Below are positions 7,104 to 14,538 of a stretch of DNA of 24,078 bases, piece after piece (position 1 is the stretch's first letter; each line of letters begins with the position of its first letter). This stretch comes from a virus. The position numbers and the translations under genes are program-made. Location: the IMG/VR virus record IMGVR_UViG_3300003323_001438, positions 1 to 24,078 of that record; one strand, 5' to 3'. Below the pieces are notes generated by a model that worked only from the letters and a program-made list of their open reading frames with translations, had not been told where the DNA came from and did not search any database.

Positions 7104-10100
7104 ATGGGACAAAATTATTTCGATCAATTCGACACGATACCGGCGGAGCCAATCGCTGGGGAGGCCGAGGCTCCTGGCCTGCCTGCCTGGGGTACGGCCG
7201 AGCCGTGGACATTTCTGGATTGGGAAAAGTCGGCTCAGCAGGAGCTTCGCCCTCCCGGTGTGACTGAGGTCGCGCCACCCAGCGAACTGCCGGCCCTGCC
7301 TGCCAAATCGGGAGTGAACTTCTTCGATCAATTCGATGCTCCACCGCCCCGACTCCCTCTCCCGGACTGGATGACGAATCCCGCGCCGGCGAGCTGGGGA
7401 GACGCGATGCAGATCCTTGGGATCGGTAGTGCGCAAAATGATGTGCAGCCCGCCTCGGGCGGGCCGGCCAGTGGGATCGCCAGCGTCAGGCTGGCGCCAC
7501 CTCCCTCTCCGGCGATTCCTCCGGCAAGCCCTCCGCCAGCACCCAGGGTGCTCGATTCCCGGCTCATTCTGGGGATGAAGAATGCGTTCGGCGGGAATTA
7601 CGATCAGACCCGGCAGTGGTTCGCCGATAATGGCTATGGCAATCTCCTGCAGTCGAACTCGCCGTCGCAGCCATCGATGTTCGACCGCTATTGGTCGATG
7701 CTCGACGAATACGACCGGGACAAGCAGCAGGCGGACGATGCTCGGAAGGTGGGATTCGGAGAAGCTTTTGCTCGAGAGGGCTTGCGGGGGCTGGCGGGGA
7801 TTACAGAATACGAGAATCGGCTGCTGTCGCCGGCCTATTGGGGCCTCGATGCGACGAGCCGGGCGCTTACCGGATATGATCCAAACTTAAGCGCCATTCC
7901 CGATGCCGAAGCGGAACAGCGGAACTCGCTGGCAATTCAGCCATACGAGGAGCTTACGATTCCGGGGCAGATCGGGGCAGGATTCGGCGGGGCTCTGCCT
8001 ATGGTCATGACGGCGCCGATAGCTGGAGCGGCCCTGCCGGAGGAGGCTCTTACCACCGCGCCAGACGTCGCTCCGACATTGTGGAATACGACGAAGGCAG
8101 TGGCCGCACGCATCCCTCGCGGAATCTCAGCCATGATGCCCGCGGCTGCGCTGGCAGCGCAGGACACCGCAGACCAGGGCGGCTCCACAGCAGACCAGCT
8201 CAAGGCCGCATCTCTCACCGTGGCAATGGGCGCCGTGCCGATGCTGGCGGAGTCTGGCGCATCCAGCCTGCCATTGCGCATCGCCGAGCGCGGAGCGAAG
8301 TCCGGGGCGCTGGCAATACCTGCCAGCGCTTTGATCAGCAATCTCCAGAATCCCAGTCGCAGGACGACGGCGGGATTTACGGCGGACGACGTCATCTCGG
8401 CCATTCCACAGATAATTACGGGCGCTCTGACTGGTGGGAGAGAGCTGCCATTTCGCGGGACAGTCGGAGGGAGGCCATCGGTGGTGAATCCGGCTTTGCG
8501 TAATACGAACGCCTCCGCAGCAGGCGACGCATTCCTCGACCGCATGCGAGCGGCACTGGATCGGGATGCTGCGCGGAGGGCGAACAATGTTACGCCGCCG
8601 GGGGCGGAATCGTCGCCGGCAAATCCATATCGGAATGCCAATGGGAGTCTGAGGATACCTGAACGTGCTTCCAGTCGCACCGATCCGAATCTCGCGAGCT
8701 ACGAGGCGAAAATGAAGCGGATTGCGGATGATGCTCAACTGGCAGACGCGGCTTATGATCGGGTGCCGGATACCTTCGGAGGGAAAGTCATTGGGACGGA
8801 TCTCGCCCGGGAGCTTCTCGACGAATACGCAGCAGGCCGCGATGGCCGTATCAAATATGTGAACGCGACGGGCCGCGTGGCGCAGGCATATGCCAAGGAT
8901 CGGCTCTGGCGCGAGATCACGCATCCGGGCGGACGCGATCTACTGACGTTTACCGCAGGCGGCGTGGCTGCTGGGAAATCCACTGCGCTCACAAAAGCAA
9001 CGGTGGGCAACGCAGACCTCGTTTTTGATGGGACGCTGAGGGAGACGAAGTGGGCGATCGACACAATCGAGCTAGCGCGTGCCAACGGGTGGAAGGTGGA
9101 AATCTACTATGTCCAACGTCCGATGCCGCTCGTGATCCAGGGGGCAATCGATCGAGCCCAGCGTGAAGGCCGATGGGGAGCCATTGCTGATTTGCCGAAG
9201 ATTCATCGCGCCGCTCAGGAGTCGATCCTCAAAATCGCCGATGCGTTGAAAAGCGACCCCGGCGTGCAGATCCAATATTGGCTCAACGCTGGCACGCCCG
9301 AATATCCCATGCCGGCAAAAGCAATCGATCGGGCGGAAATTGACCCCGAGGGAGAATATTCTTATGCTGAAATTACCGATGACCAAGGACGAGCAAATCG
9401 AACTTCGACGCCAAAGAATGCGCAGCGCGTTCAGCGAGGCTTTCCTGCATATTGGCAAGGAGAAGTCGAGCGAGCCGTCGAAAGTGAGCGGGTGGAATCA
9501 CCAGAAGCAGGACAAGCTTACCCAGGAAGCTTTTCTGCATATTGGCAAAGAGAAGTCGAGCAAGCCTTCCGGCGAGCCGTCGAAAGCGGAAAGTACGATC
9601 CGGAAATCCTCGCCGGCCTCGCGCAAGGAAGTCCGGAATTAGAATCCATCCTGCACAGTGCGCGGGAAGTGCCCGGCGGATTGGACCGCATGCGGGCGGC
9701 GCTGGATGCGGATGCTGCGCGGGAGGAGAAAAGCGTCCATGCATCGGGAGCTGGGTCGTCCTCCTCGGATGATGGTATAGCCTCTGGCACAGCAATCGGA
9801 GATCTGGTACATTTCGAGCCGATTCCAAGCCATGAGCTCCCACTCGCAGAAGCCCTCCGAATCGAAGCCCTTGCGAGGGCTGTTCGAAAATCCAAAGAAA
9901 ACTCCGGAAATGATCCGGCGGGCGAGCGAATCGTATTTCAAGCGAATCGGGCACTGGGAGATCGATTTCGAGGAGGACGTGGCGCCGCAGCCCTCCGATT
10001 CATCGAAGACTTCGGAAGACTGACTGGCACTCGCGTCGTCTTCGTCGACTCCAACGAAGGGACGCCGTTTTTTTCCGGAGCGGTGGATCCCCGTGATCCG

Positions 10101-11147
10101 AACGCCATCTTCATTCACGTTCGTGGGAAGCGCCCGATCGATGCGCTCCTCGGGCACGAGTGGGGGCATACTCTCCAGAGGCAGGATCCTGCACTCTACC
10201 GGAGCCTGCAGCGCATCGCCTTTCGATATACCGGCGATTGGCGCTTGCGCGCCCGCACGTTCCGAGCCGGCGCTACATACCGCACTCCCAAACAGTGGGG
10301 CGTGGAGCTCACGAACAATTACCTCGGCGACGCTTTCATGGACCCCGACTTCTGGCGGGAGGTTCATTCCCACGTCGATTCCTCCTTGTTCCATCGCGCC
10401 TATCGATCGGTGCTCGACTGGCTCGATGAGCTGATGGCGAAAGCACGAGCCGGTTTTGGAACTGCGGAATTTGCCACGAATCTCGCGGCGCTTCGGCGGG
10501 AGTTTGCGAAGATGGTCGCCGAAGCCATACGGCGGAGTCCGTATCGCAACGGAGCGCTCCTCTCGAGGCTCGATCTTGATCGCATGGCTGCGACGCTCGA
10601 TGGCGATGCGGAAGTCCATTTTGCCCGCGTCGGACAAACTCTGCGCGAGGCCGATCGCACGATGGTCGAGGATGCGCCGGAGACACCGCTTCTCGACACC
10701 CGGGCGAGCAACGAGAAAATTGCCACGGAGGCGGCGAAAATCGTGAGTTCCTGGCCGGATACGATCAAGACCGCCGACGGCAGCACGATCAAGATGTTCG
10801 TCGCAGACCGCGGCTCGATGGCCGCAAGGGTGTTTCACCTGATTCGGGATGCGAATACGAAGGCAATTCATCTGACGAAAGCGGCCTGGCTCCCGCGCGT
10901 CGGCGAGACGCTCCGTAATGCACAGGTGCGATTGATCGATGCCCAAGAAGGCACACGAATTTATGTGCGGAAGTACAGGGGTGGGGTGAATCACGCCGTG
11001 GTGATACGACCAGACGGAACGGTCGAATCACAAAAGACATTTACCGGGAGTCTGACGACACAATTCCCGATCCAGAGTATATGGGATCCCCGAACTCGAC
11101 AGAAATATATGGAGGTGGACTGGGTCCGCCCCGATATAACGAACTGA
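7104..11147 (+). CDS. Large polyvalent protein: FDQFD N-terminus, zeta-type kinase, HEWGH metallopeptidase, PBECR-like nuclease
   Basis: Encodes 1347 residues. The start MGQNYFDQFDTIP is shared with the genes at 17611 and 21469, which supports ATG 7104. A second NFFDQFD lies at residue 72, followed by the conserved 'LPDWMTNPAPASWGDAMQ'. Residues ~260-470 are Ala/Gly-rich with hydrophobic stretches. A zeta-toxin-like P-loop kinase follows (GGVAAGKST, 619-627; 'VFDGTLRE'). A duplicated 'F.AYWQ.EVE' segment sits near 780-820 (90-base period in DNA). A zincin domain carries H1018-E-W-G-H1022 and a downstream 'GVELTNNYLGDAFMDPDFW'. The last ~150 residues ('RIYVRKYRGGVNHAVVIRPDG', 'QKYMEVDW') resemble phage Barnase/EndoU/ColicinE5/RelE-like nucleases. 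'DRMRAALD.DA' linkers separate modules. Such proteins are known from phages and conjugative elements and are thought to enter the recipient with the DNA. Confidence 0.8.
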   Translation: MGQNYFDQFDTIPAEPIAGEAEAPGLPAWGTAEPWTFLDWEKSAQQELRPPGVTEVAPPSELPALPAKSGVNFFDQFDAPPPRLPLPDWMTNPAPASWGDAMQILGIGSAQNDVQPASGGPASGIASVRLAPPPSPAIPPASPPPAPRVLDSRLILGMKNAFGGNYDQTRQWFADNGYGNLLQSNSPSQPSMFDRYWSMLDEYDRDKQQADDARKVGFGEAFAREGLRGLAGITEYENRLLSPAYWGLDATSRALTGYDPNLSAIPDAEAEQRNSLAIQPYEELTIPGQIGAGFGGALPMVMTAPIAGAALPEEALTTAPDVAPTLWNTTKAVAARIPRGISAMMPAAALAAQDTADQGGSTADQLKAASLTVAMGAVPMLAESGASSLPLRIAERGAKSGALAIPASALISNLQNPSRRTTAGFTADDVISAIPQIITGALTGGRELPFRGTVGGRPSVVNPALRNTNASAAGDAFLDRMRAALDRDAARRANNVTPPGAESSPANPYRNANGSLRIPERASSRTDPNLASYEAKMKRIADDAQLADAAYDRVPDTFGGKVIGTDLARELLDEYAAGRDGRIKYVNATGRVAQAYAKDRLWREITHPGGRDLLTFTAGGVAAGKSTALTKATVGNADLVFDGTLRETKWAIDTIELARANGWKVEIYYVQRPMPLVIQGAIDRAQREGRWGAIADLPKIHRAAQESILKIADALKSDPGVQIQYWLNAGTPEYPMPAKAIDRAEIDPEGEYSYAEITDDQGRANRTSTPKNAQRVQRGFPAYWQGEVERAVESERVESPEAGQAYPGSFSAYWQREVEQAFRRAVESGKYDPEILAGLAQGSPELESILHSAREVPGGLDRMRAALDADAAREEKSVHASGAGSSSSDDGIASGTAIGDLVHFEPIPSHELPLAEALRIEALARAVRKSKENSGNDPAGERIVFQANRALGDRFRGGRGAAALRFIEDFGRLTGTRVVFVDSNEGTPFFSGAVDPRDPNAIFIHVRGKRPIDALLGHEWGHTLQRQDPALYRSLQRIAFRYTGDWRLRARTFRAGATYRTPKQWGVELTNNYLGDAFMDPDFWREVHSHVDSSLFHRAYRSVLDWLDELMAKARAGFGTAEFATNLAALRREFAKMVAEAIRRSPYRNGALLSRLDLDRMAATLDGDAEVHFARVGQTLREADRTMVEDAPETPLLDTRASNEKIATEAAKIVSSWPDTIKTADGSTIKMFVADRGSMAARVFHLIRDANTKAIHLTKAAWLPRVGETLRNAQVRLIDAQEGTRIYVRKYRGGVNHAVVIRPDGTVESQKTFTGSLTTQFPIQSIWDPRTRQKYMEVDWVRPDITN
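7160..7252. repeat. GEGEAPAEP-type palindromic element inside FDQFD gene 1
   Basis: The right arm (7232-7252) is the inverted complement of a 'gccgaggctcctg ... ggccgagcc' left arm, which is interrupted by an in-frame insert encoding 'LPAWGT'. Equivalent elements lie in gene 2 (17670-17738, arms of 21 bases with one mismatch) and gene 3 (about 21526-21617). The element stays open in the gene frame and encodes 'AGE.E.P...AEPWT.LDWEKSAQQE.RP'. Confidence 0.7.
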
Positions 11148-11149
11148 GG

Positions 11150-11750
11150 CTACGCCAGTACGCACCTCAGGCGACTCCCCGCGACTCGATGGTCACTGGC
11201 CCTAATCGCGGGGAATTCCGAAGCGATGATCACGCTTCGTGGGGCAAAATTCAAGCGAAAGCGAGTTCCCGGAACCATGGACAGGCGGGGTCTGACCAAA
11301 TGAACTGAGACTACGCCAGTACGCACCTCAGGCGACTCCTCGCGACTCAATGGTTACTGGCCCTAATCGCGAGGAATTCCGCAGCTATGATCTCACTTTA
11401 TGGGCGAAATTCAAGCGGAAGCGAGGGTGAGGTACGACGTCGACCATAATGGTCAGAGGCTACGCCAGCACGCACCCCAGCCGACTCCCCGCGGCTGAAC
11501 GGTCACTGGCCCTCGCCGCAGGGCATTCCACGGCCATGATCGCCTTTCGTGGGCGAAATTCAAGCGGATGTGAGTTCCCGGAAGCGGGACAGGCGAAGTC
11601 TGAGCGAAAGAACTGAGACTACGCCAGTACGCACCTCAGGCGACTCCCCGCGACTCAATGGTTACTGGCCCTAATCGCAGGGCATTCCACGGCCATGATC
11701 GCCTTTCGTGAACGAAATTCAAGCGGATGTGAGGGTGAGGTACCGCTATG
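11150..11750. repeat. Four degenerate ~150-160 bp tandem repeats with a conserved hairpin
   Basis: Units begin with 'ctacgccag' at 11150, 11311, 11460 and 11619 (spacings 161, 149 and 159). Each has an 8-9 bp stem around a ~21 base loop 'ctcratggtyactggccctaa': arms 11177-11184/11206-11213, 11338-11345/11367-11374, 11487-11495/11515-11523 and 11646-11653/11675-11682. A second smaller hairpin follows around 'atgatc'. Base changes in the main stem are compensatory between units. The units do not keep one reading frame. The last runs into the colicin D gene at 11708. Confidence 0.8.
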
Positions 11751-12478
11751 CCGCGCCGTTTCGAGTCGACGGAAGGACGTTTCTCGTGAAGCTCATGGCC
11801 CAGCAATATGCCGGCGACGGGCATAAGTACTACGACCACCGCCTCACAAGAATAAAGGAGCTGACCGGGGAGCAGGAGCCCCCCGGCCAGAGAGCGGGCC
11901 CGTTCGCTCCCCGTCTCCGGGGCGACCTCAAAACAGCCCATGGGATAACCGTAAGGGAACTCCTACAGGGAGTCAAGATGAGCGACATCTCATCGACCCT
12001 GCCTCTGGTCGATCCAAATTGGGGCGATGACCATGCACGGCAGGTAAGCGATCCATTCATGGACCGCATGCGAGTGGCTCTGGATGGGGATGCAAAACTG
12101 CGAGGCGTCGAAGCGCCAGTAACCAGATCGGGTCGCGAACCGGAAACGTCATATTATCGAAATAGGAATGGCGAAATCATATTAGTAAAAATTGAGCCGA
12201 TGCAAATTCAAAAGAAATTCAAACATTCCATCGACTTCGGCATTCCGGAGAGCTACAATACCGATAGCTCGAAAGCTTTAGCTAAAATAATATCCCGGCA
12301 TATTTCTGATCCACATAACCAAATAATTGAAGGCACATATCGCGGGGTGCCTGTTGTGCATATTTTTGACCGACGAACAGGCATTGACGTTATTGTTGAT
12401 ACAAATGGAAAATTTGTCTCCGGGTGGAAATTGAATAAAAGTCAATTGCAAAATCTCCTCGCTCGAGGGGCTCTATAA
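11708..12478 (+). CDS. Colicin-D-type anticodon nuclease behind a polyvalent-protein linker
   Basis: Encodes 256 residues from a GTG at 11708; probably an orphan C-terminal piece of a larger effector, because no FDQFD or delivery region is attached. Residues ~8-50 are beta-rich ('RVDGRTFLVKLMAQQYAG', 'KYYDHRLTRIKEL'), then 'RELLQGVKMSDISSTL' and a 'PFMDRMRVALDGDAK' linker like those in the 7104 protein. The toxin domain (~145-256) has the colicin D pattern: K170-F-K172-H173, 'DFGIPESYN', 'IEGTYRGVPVVHI', 'FVS238-G-W240-KL', 'LLARGAL'. Known colicin D residues K608, K610, H611, S677 and W679 all have counterparts at nearly the same spacing. Colicin D cleaves the anticodon loop of tRNA-Arg. The domain is A/T-rich against its surroundings. 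Its stop lies 8 bases before the immunity gene. Confidence 0.82.
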   Translation: MNEIQADVRVRYRYAAPFRVDGRTFLVKLMAQQYAGDGHKYYDHRLTRIKELTGEQEPPGQRAGPFAPRLRGDLKTAHGITVRELLQGVKMSDISSTLPLVDPNWGDDHARQVSDPFMDRMRVALDGDAKLRGVEAPVTRSGREPETSYYRNRNGEIILVKIEPMQIQKKFKHSIDFGIPESYNTDSSKALAKIISRHISDPHNQIIEGTYRGVPVVHIFDRRTGIDVIVDTNGKFVSGWKLNKSQLQNLLARGAL

Positions 12479-12486
12479 CTAAATAA

Positions 12487-12762
12487 ATGGATATTTCGTA
12501 TTATCTCTCTTTAATTAGAGGCTTCATTGAAGGGGCGATCTCCATGTCGGAGTTCGAAAGTGATTATTTACGCACCTTTCTTGCGGATGATCGAGTTCTT
12601 CCGCGGGACATTTATCATATCCTTCATAAGCTATTTACCGATGTTGATGCATATTGCCAGGATGTTTCAATTCGAGGACCTGGAGATCTTGATGAAGCGG
12701 GTCTTTTAGCCTCGGCCCGTTCGGCTTATTCAGTATTGGCGAAAATTACGAAGGCGGCATGA
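12487..12762 (+). CDS. Colicin D-like immunity protein
   Basis: Encodes 91 residues, close to the colicin D immunity protein (about 87). The pattern 'YYLSLIRGFIEGAISMSEFESDYLRTFL' then 'IYHILHKLFTDVDAYCQD' and 'LDEAGLLASARSAYSVL' matches the all-helical bacterial self-protective colicin-like immunity family. It is acidic, as expected for a protein that mimics tRNA to block a basic nuclease. It starts 8 bases after the toxin stop, after an A/T-rich gap (ctaaataa), and shares the toxin's A/T-rich composition. Toxin and immunity therefore probably arrived as one cassette. Cytoplasmic. Confidence 0.75.
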   Translation: MDISYYLSLIRGFIEGAISMSEFESDYLRTFLADDRVLPRDIYHILHKLFTDVDAYCQDVSIRGPGDLDEAGLLASARSAYSVLAKITKAA

Positions 12763-12815
12763 GGCAGCTTCGAGGTGCAGCTCTGCTGATATGCCGTGGA
12801 AACTCGTCCCGAAGG

Positions 12816-12849
12816 CCGACTTTGTCGGGGTTAGCCGCGACAAGGTCGC
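12816..12849. repeat. Pair of CGAC-NNN-GTCG mini-hairpins
   Basis: CCGAC-TTT-GTCGG (12816-12828) and GCGAC-AAG-GTCGC (12837-12849). The same type recurs at 14448-14460, 16635-16647, 20049-20061 and 20070-20082, always outside genes, with a variable three-base loop. Pairing is kept while the outer base pair changes between C:G and G:C. Confidence 0.7.
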
Positions 12850-12881
12850 TTGTTAAAACTGCCGGGGCGCAGTGCACGGCT

Positions 12882-13042
12882 AGACCACCGCCTCACGGAG
12901 ATAAAAGAACTGACCGGAGGGCATAAGCCCCCCGTCCATGGAGGGACTGGCTCGCTCCCTGTCTCCAGGGCGACCCCACAGTCCCGCATGAATATCCGAG
13001 ATTTGCTGCGCGACGTCAAAATGGGCGACCTCTCATCGACGC
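12882..13042 (+). pseudogene. Orphan second copy of the effector linker
   Basis: The plus strand encodes 'DHRLTEIKELTGGHKPP...' and 'NIRDLLRDVKMGDLSSTL', paralogous to 'DHRLTRIKELTGEQEPP...' and 'VRELLQGVKMSDISSTL' in the colicin D gene (11834-12000). Nothing recognisable precedes it in frame except short leader DNA, and the homology ends at 13042, exactly where the minus-strand Thg1 gene stops. I read it as the stub of an effector gene whose toxic end has been replaced or cut off by the RNA-repair/hipBA segment. It is unlikely to make a functional protein. Confidence 0.65.
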
Positions 13043-13812
13043 TAAGCGCTTTGTTGCGCGACAAGACGGTCAATGAAATCGCTATATTCGTCCCTCGTCG
13101 GAAGCTCCAAATCCACTTTCAAGCCCTTTCGGAGGGCGGCTTCCATCCTGCTGGTGACAGGGTTGAATCCTTCTCTTTCCAAAGGTTCCCAATAAACGCC
13201 AATGCCTCGCTTCTGCCAATTTGGAAGATGGTCGAAAGCGACTCCGTACTCGCGAAAAAGAAGCGCGTTCTTATCTGCGATCGACATGCCTTCCAGCTGC
13301 GCGGTTGCATTCTTAACGCTCAAGCCGCTATCCCGCAGCTTCCAGTAACAGTGCGCATTGAGAGCGTTTCGATTTGCGTCCTCTTGCCGCCACCGAAAAT
13401 AATCGACGACCTTTTTAGCCGAAGGGAGCTGGGAAATCCGGCAGTCGAACGCGGCTATATCTCCGAGGCAGAGCGAAAATCTTGCGCTGGCCTCTCCGGC
13501 GAGGATGGAATTCAGCTTGCGAGTCTTTCGCGCGAATGAATTTTCCTGCGGGTGGAAGAGCAGGGAAATTTCATCGCTCTGGGTGTATCCGTACAAAACG
13601 TTGAACCCGCAGTTCATCAGATGCTTGACCGTCTCGACCATGAGATCCCGGAATCTTTCGTCGAAGGGCGCGGTGAATCGATGCACCTCCTTCGTCAAAC
13701 GGGTGAAAGAGCGTCCGTCAATACGAGCCGCCATATAAATACCGGGAGGCACGCAAAGATCATCGCCGGTTTCGAACACACGCATCGCGGCGTCGAGATC
13801 ATCAAACTTCAT
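13042..13812 (-). CDS. Thg1-like 3'-5' RNA polymerase (tRNA-His guanylyltransferase family)
   Basis: Encodes 256 residues using ATG 13812, chosen for the GGAGG nine bases upstream; an upstream start at 13833 adds 7 residues. Thg1 hallmarks: 'MAARIDGRSFTRLTKE' with metal-binding D32, 'RFTAPFDERFRDLM', and 'LYGYTQSDEISLLF' with D80 and E81 (human D29, D76 and E77). The HINNLYN motif of true G-1-adding enzymes is not conserved; 'NALNAHCYWKL' occupies about that place, which suggests a Thg1-like protein that repairs truncated tRNA 5' ends by templated 3'-5' addition. It overlaps the end of the kinase gene upstream by 11 bases, so the two form one operon. Such pairs are known from bacterial RNA-repair systems. 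Confidence 0.85.
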   Translation of the reverse strand: MKFDDLDAAMRVFETGDDLCVPPGIYMAARIDGRSFTRLTKEVHRFTAPFDERFRDLMVETVKHLMNCGFNVLYGYTQSDEISLLFHPQENSFARKTRKLNSILAGEASARFSLCLGDIAAFDCRISQLPSAKKVVDYFRWRQEDANRNALNAHCYWKLRDSGLSVKNATAQLEGMSIADKNALLFREYGVAFDHLPNWQKRGIGVYWEPLEREGFNPVTSRMEAALRKGLKVDLELPTRDEYSDFIDRLVAQQSA

Positions 13813-14386
13813 GTTTCCAAGCCTCCACGGCAAATTCGTGATGCCCGATCATTTTTACGTAATACAACTCGTCAAATCCCTCTTCCAGTATTGGTAGATT
13901 CAGCCTGGATGCGGTTCCCTTAATGGCGAGATCGGGAACCTTCGCTGGTCCTTCCCGCCGCGAGTTTCGGGCCAGCGCGTCCCGGATCTTTGATTGAAAA
14001 TAATAACCGGCGATCCGATAGCCTTTCCCTTCCAAAAATCGAAAGTACCTTCGCCGATCGGCAACGGAGGGATTGGTATTATCAATGACGAAAGACTTTC
14101 CGGCGTCGATACAAGCCCTGATCAAGAGACTTTCCCTATGGCGCGTCCGTAACGTGTCCAGATTGATACGAACATGGGTGTCCGCGAATTGATGCGCGTA
14201 GAAGATCGATTTTCCGACGGCCTGAATGCCGATAAAGATGATGGCGGAAGGCTTTACGGATTCGCTCAACCCTGTGCAGCACCCTTGGTTCGTTTCAGTG
14301 GGAATGTCCCTTTTGGAGCATGGATCAAGCCACATGGGTGGTGGACTGTTGGCGTTTGATCCTGCGGTTTTCGGATGTGGTTTCAA
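13802..14386 (-). CDS. PNK-like P-loop kinase, RNA-repair partner
   Basis: Up to 194 residues from a TTG at 14386; the true start is uncertain and may be the TTG or GTA region near residue 40, since recognisable sequence begins at 'KPSAIIFIGIQAVGKS' (P-loop GIQAVGKS, 53-60). Further marks are 'RINLDTLRTRHR' and the DNTNP motif (102-106) followed by 'RRRYFRFLEGKGY', as in T4 polynucleotide kinase-type 5' kinases. The likely reaction is phosphorylation of a 5'-OH RNA end, as left by anticodon nucleases. It lies upstream of, and overlaps, the Thg1-like gene. No RNA ligase is seen in the window, so sealing would need another enzyme. Confidence 0.72.
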   Translation of the reverse strand: MKPHPKTAGSNANSPPPMWLDPCSKRDIPTETNQGCCTGLSESVKPSAIIFIGIQAVGKSIFYAHQFADTHVRINLDTLRTRHRESLLIRACIDAGKSFVIDNTNPSVADRRRYFRFLEGKGYRIAGYYFQSKIRDALARNSRREGPAKVPDLAIKGTASRLNLPILEEGFDELYYVKMIGHHEFAVEAWKHEV

Positions 14387-14538
14387 GCTCCTTCTCGGGG
14401 CGACGACGATGACTGGTATCCGAGGTCACCCTTGTAAGGTTTGAGCCGCGACAGGGTCGCTCCCGCAAGGTCCTTGTCCCCAAAGCATCTTGCAGGGATG
14501 CAACGTTCACATATCCGAGAGGCGTGAAAGTTTGCGGG
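14387..14538. other. Short gap between hipA and the kinase gene
   Basis: Only a GCGAC-AGG-GTCGC mini-hairpin (14448-14460) and GC-rich repeat-like sequence are seen. A promoter for the minus-strand repair operon would be expected here, but I cannot assign clear -35 and -10 boxes. Confidence 0.4.

Noticed and set aside
9639-10994. 451-codon minus-strand open frame
   Set aside because: It is the shadow of the polyvalent protein, whose HEWGH and nuclease motifs lie on the plus strand; no motif is seen in the antisense product.
11150-11750. CRISPR array
   Set aside because: Units of ~150-160 bp are similar throughout with no unique spacers of regular length; the conserved part is a hairpin inside a long unit.
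11150-11750. Integron attC sites
   Set aside because: The hairpins recall attC, but I find no RYYYAAC/GTTRRRY pairing at unit ends and no integron integrase in the window.
12850-13539. A 229-codon plus-strand protein gene
   Set aside because: Only the first third is homologous to anything (the linker stub); the rest is the antisense of the Thg1-like gene, whose metal-binding motifs are clear on the minus strand.
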